Assembly: GCA_003483885.1 (NCBI GenBank)
Contig: DMXI01000608.1
Location: forward strand, 6,375-70,374
Reading direction: 5' to 3'
Length of the DNA stretch: 64,000 nt
Source of the DNA: Microscillaceae bacterium
GTDB taxonomy: Bacteria > Bacteroidota > Bacteroidia > Cytophagales > Microscillaceae
Shown here piece after piece: positions 62,907 to 64,000 of this stretch; the first letter of the stretch is position 1; each line of letters starts with the position of its first letter. The translations under genes were made by a program, and so were the position numbers. A model generated the notes under the pieces. The model did not search any database. It worked only from the letters and a program-made list of their open reading frames with translations, and was not told where the DNA came from.

Positions 62907-63896
62907 TCAGTATTTCCAAACACGCTCTAAAAAACTCAATACATTGCCATAACTCAAAGCGTCGATATCTTGGCGAGAGATATAATCTTTCAGATCGCGA
63001 TTAATTTCAGGGTATTTACTGGCATTTTCGTGTTCTGGAAAAAAGAAAGGTACACGGCTAGTATCTGGGTGATCACCTGTAAAGAAAAAATCAGCCCCAT
63101 AAGCTAAGTGTTTGTGGGCTTTTTGGTTAATGCCATATAAGATATGATGCAATAACTTAGAAGGCTGCTCTTCGTGTACATAGGCGCGCAAAAAATTCAT
63201 TCCAATCAGTCCTTGTCTTTCTACAATCTCCTGTACATATTCATCAGGCAAATTTCGTGGGTTGTCCCAAATAGTACGAAAGTTTGAGTGACTGGCAATA
63301 ATAGGAATGTTCAAACGCTTCATGCTTACATACCTCAAAATATCGTAGGCTAGTTCGTCGCTGGTATGCGACAAATCTACGGCTATTTCAGGATGATTTT
63401 CTGCCAAATGCTCCAACAATGCTTTGCCATCTTTCTTTAAGCCAATATCAGTATAGTTCCCCCCTCCAAAGCGATTTTCGTGATGGTGAGTAAAACTTAT
63501 ATATAACACTTTACCTAATTGCTCAACCATCTTATCCAGCCTTTCCAGGCCTTTTTGTAATGGTTCATCTTCTTCACAAAACCCTGAACCATTCTCAATG
63601 GCAGGTACCATCCCAACTCTTGCAGGATCATTCAAGATAACCTTGATTTGCTCTAATGAATGAGCTGCATTAAAAATGCCATTATCCAAAAGCTGCCGAT
63701 AGATCTCTATCTGTCGCTGTCCGTACTCCGTACTCCCTGCTGAGGATGGCGTGTAAATAGCCATTGTCTGCACTTTTACTTTACCACTTTTTAAGTGAGG
63801 CAATGCACAACCAATCTCGGGGTTTTCGGCAGTGGTTTTAGGATGGTTGGCCAGATAAGAAAGTAAATCACAATGCAGATCAAATATTGGGAGCAT
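62907..63896 (-). CDS. Membrane dipeptidase family protein (peptidase M19)
   Basis: 329 residues. DLHCDLLSYL at the N-terminus is the M19 DxHxD metal motif; MVPAIENGSGF supplies the bridging Glu; VDLSHTSDE and PIIASHSNFR give the two further metal histidines; GADFFF is near the C-terminus. No signal peptide is seen, so despite the family name it is probably cytoplasmic. It hydrolyses dipeptides, including some with D-residues. Convergent with the FHA/kinase cluster across the phrase region. Length is typical. Confidence 0.93.
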   Translation of the reverse strand: MLPIFDLHCDLLSYLANHPKTTAENPEIGCALPHLKSGKVKVQTMAIYTPSSAGSTEYGQRQIEIYRQLLDNGIFNAAHSLEQIKVILNDPARVGMVPAIENGSGFCEEDEPLQKGLERLDKMVEQLGKVLYISFTHHHENRFGGGNYTDIGLKKDGKALLEHLAENHPEIAVDLSHTSDELAYDILRYVSMKRLNIPIIASHSNFRTIWDNPRNLPDEYVQEIVERQGLIGMNFLRAYVHEEQPSKLLHHILYGINQKAHKHLAYGADFFFTGDHPDTSRVPFFFPEHENASKYPEINRDLKDYISRQDIDALSYGNVLSFLERVWKY

Positions 63897-63958
63897 TTTT
63901 TACAGCAATTTTTAGATGATTCAATTAAAGATGCGAAAGTTATAATATTTCGCCCTAA

Positions 63959-64000
63959 ATGAAAAAGATTTCCTCCCAACAGTTTCTACATTGTCTCTTG
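63959..64000 (+). CDS. Possible gene start at the right edge
   Basis: ATG at 63959 opens 14 codons (MKKISSQQFLHCLL) to the window end, divergent from the dipeptidase gene and 63 bases away, with a TATAAT-like sequence upstream. The Lys-Lys start and following residues are compatible with a real N-terminus, but the length seen is too short to be sure. Confidence 0.3.
   Translation, partial: MKKISSQQFLHCLL

Noticed and set aside
1..64000. tRNA, rRNA or tmRNA genes
   Set aside because: I saw no cloverleaf with the conserved TTC-arm sequence and no rRNA signature on either strand; a covariance search would be needed to exclude them fully.

Overview
The window looks like chromosomal DNA of a marine, aerobic, gliding-type Bacteroidota (Cytophagales-like; a Microscilla relative is my guess from gene style, not from a search). 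Signs are AT-rich intergenic DNA, promoters of the Bacteroidota form TTTG/TAnnTTTG, a type IX secretion C-terminal domain, a carboxypeptidase-regulatory-domain TonB receptor, NHL and WG repeats, choice-of-anchor and PKD-like domains, and GTG/TTG starts without strong Shine-Dalgarno sites. I recognised no tRNA, rRNA, prophage or CRISPR.

Layout. 1-4.7 kb: a truncated PKD-like secreted protein (minus strand), an NHL-repeat T9SS cargo protein and a lipoprotein. 4.9-10.9 kb: a secreted unknown, a small coding remnant, a TonB-dependent receptor and a convergent class C serine hydrolase. 11.1-17.7 kb: a sulfide/persulfide detoxification locus (ArsR repressor, persulfide dioxygenase-rhodanese fusion, rhodanese, Tll0287-type haem lipoprotein, type II sulfide:quinone oxidoreductase, universal stress protein, two YeeE/YedE half-transporters). 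Repeated ATATGTT-type inverted repeats precede three of its transcription units. 17.8-24.5 kb: an M48 protease, a 48-residue membrane protein, coiled-coil and unknown proteins, and cytochrome bd (cydAB), whose oxidase type is generally sulfide tolerant and fits the preceding locus. 24.6-26.4 kb: a TPR/LuxR-type membrane regulator, followed by six copies of a 116-118 bp non-coding tandem repeat.

27.2-37.7 kb is an acetate module: small membrane protein, CrbS-like symporter-domain histidine kinase, receiver-only response regulator, IS1-like zinc-ribbon/HTH protein, porin, DUF4212 small subunit, VC_2705-type symporter and acetyl-CoA synthetase. A 17-bp direct repeat before the HTH gene and an inverted copy before the porin suggest that the HTH protein is a domesticated regulator of the module. 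A candidate structured RNA and a MITE-like element follow acs. 38.5-46.7 kb holds a GAF histidine kinase, an HD-like protein with an AI-2E family permease, an acyl-CoA ligase, recO and an endonuclease/phosphatase-fold protein. 46.7-47.7 kb is a gene-free kilobase with diverged repeats and a second MITE-like element. 47.7-52.8 kb holds a tricorn-like protease and an ADP-ribosylglycohydrolase.

52.9-62.6 kb is the most unusual region: seven codirectional genes with two Ser/Thr kinases, one PP2C phosphatase, four FHA domains (two with zinc ribbons, one on a kinase, one on a membrane-anchored trypsin-like protease) and a secreted unknown. It reads as a self-contained phospho-signalling circuit with a proteolytic output. 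An M19 dipeptidase and the possible first codons of another gene close the window.

Across the window many intergenic gaps are built from the same short sequence phrases in different orders and orientations; one such phrase supplies the C-terminal codons of the ADP-ribosylglycohydrolase.
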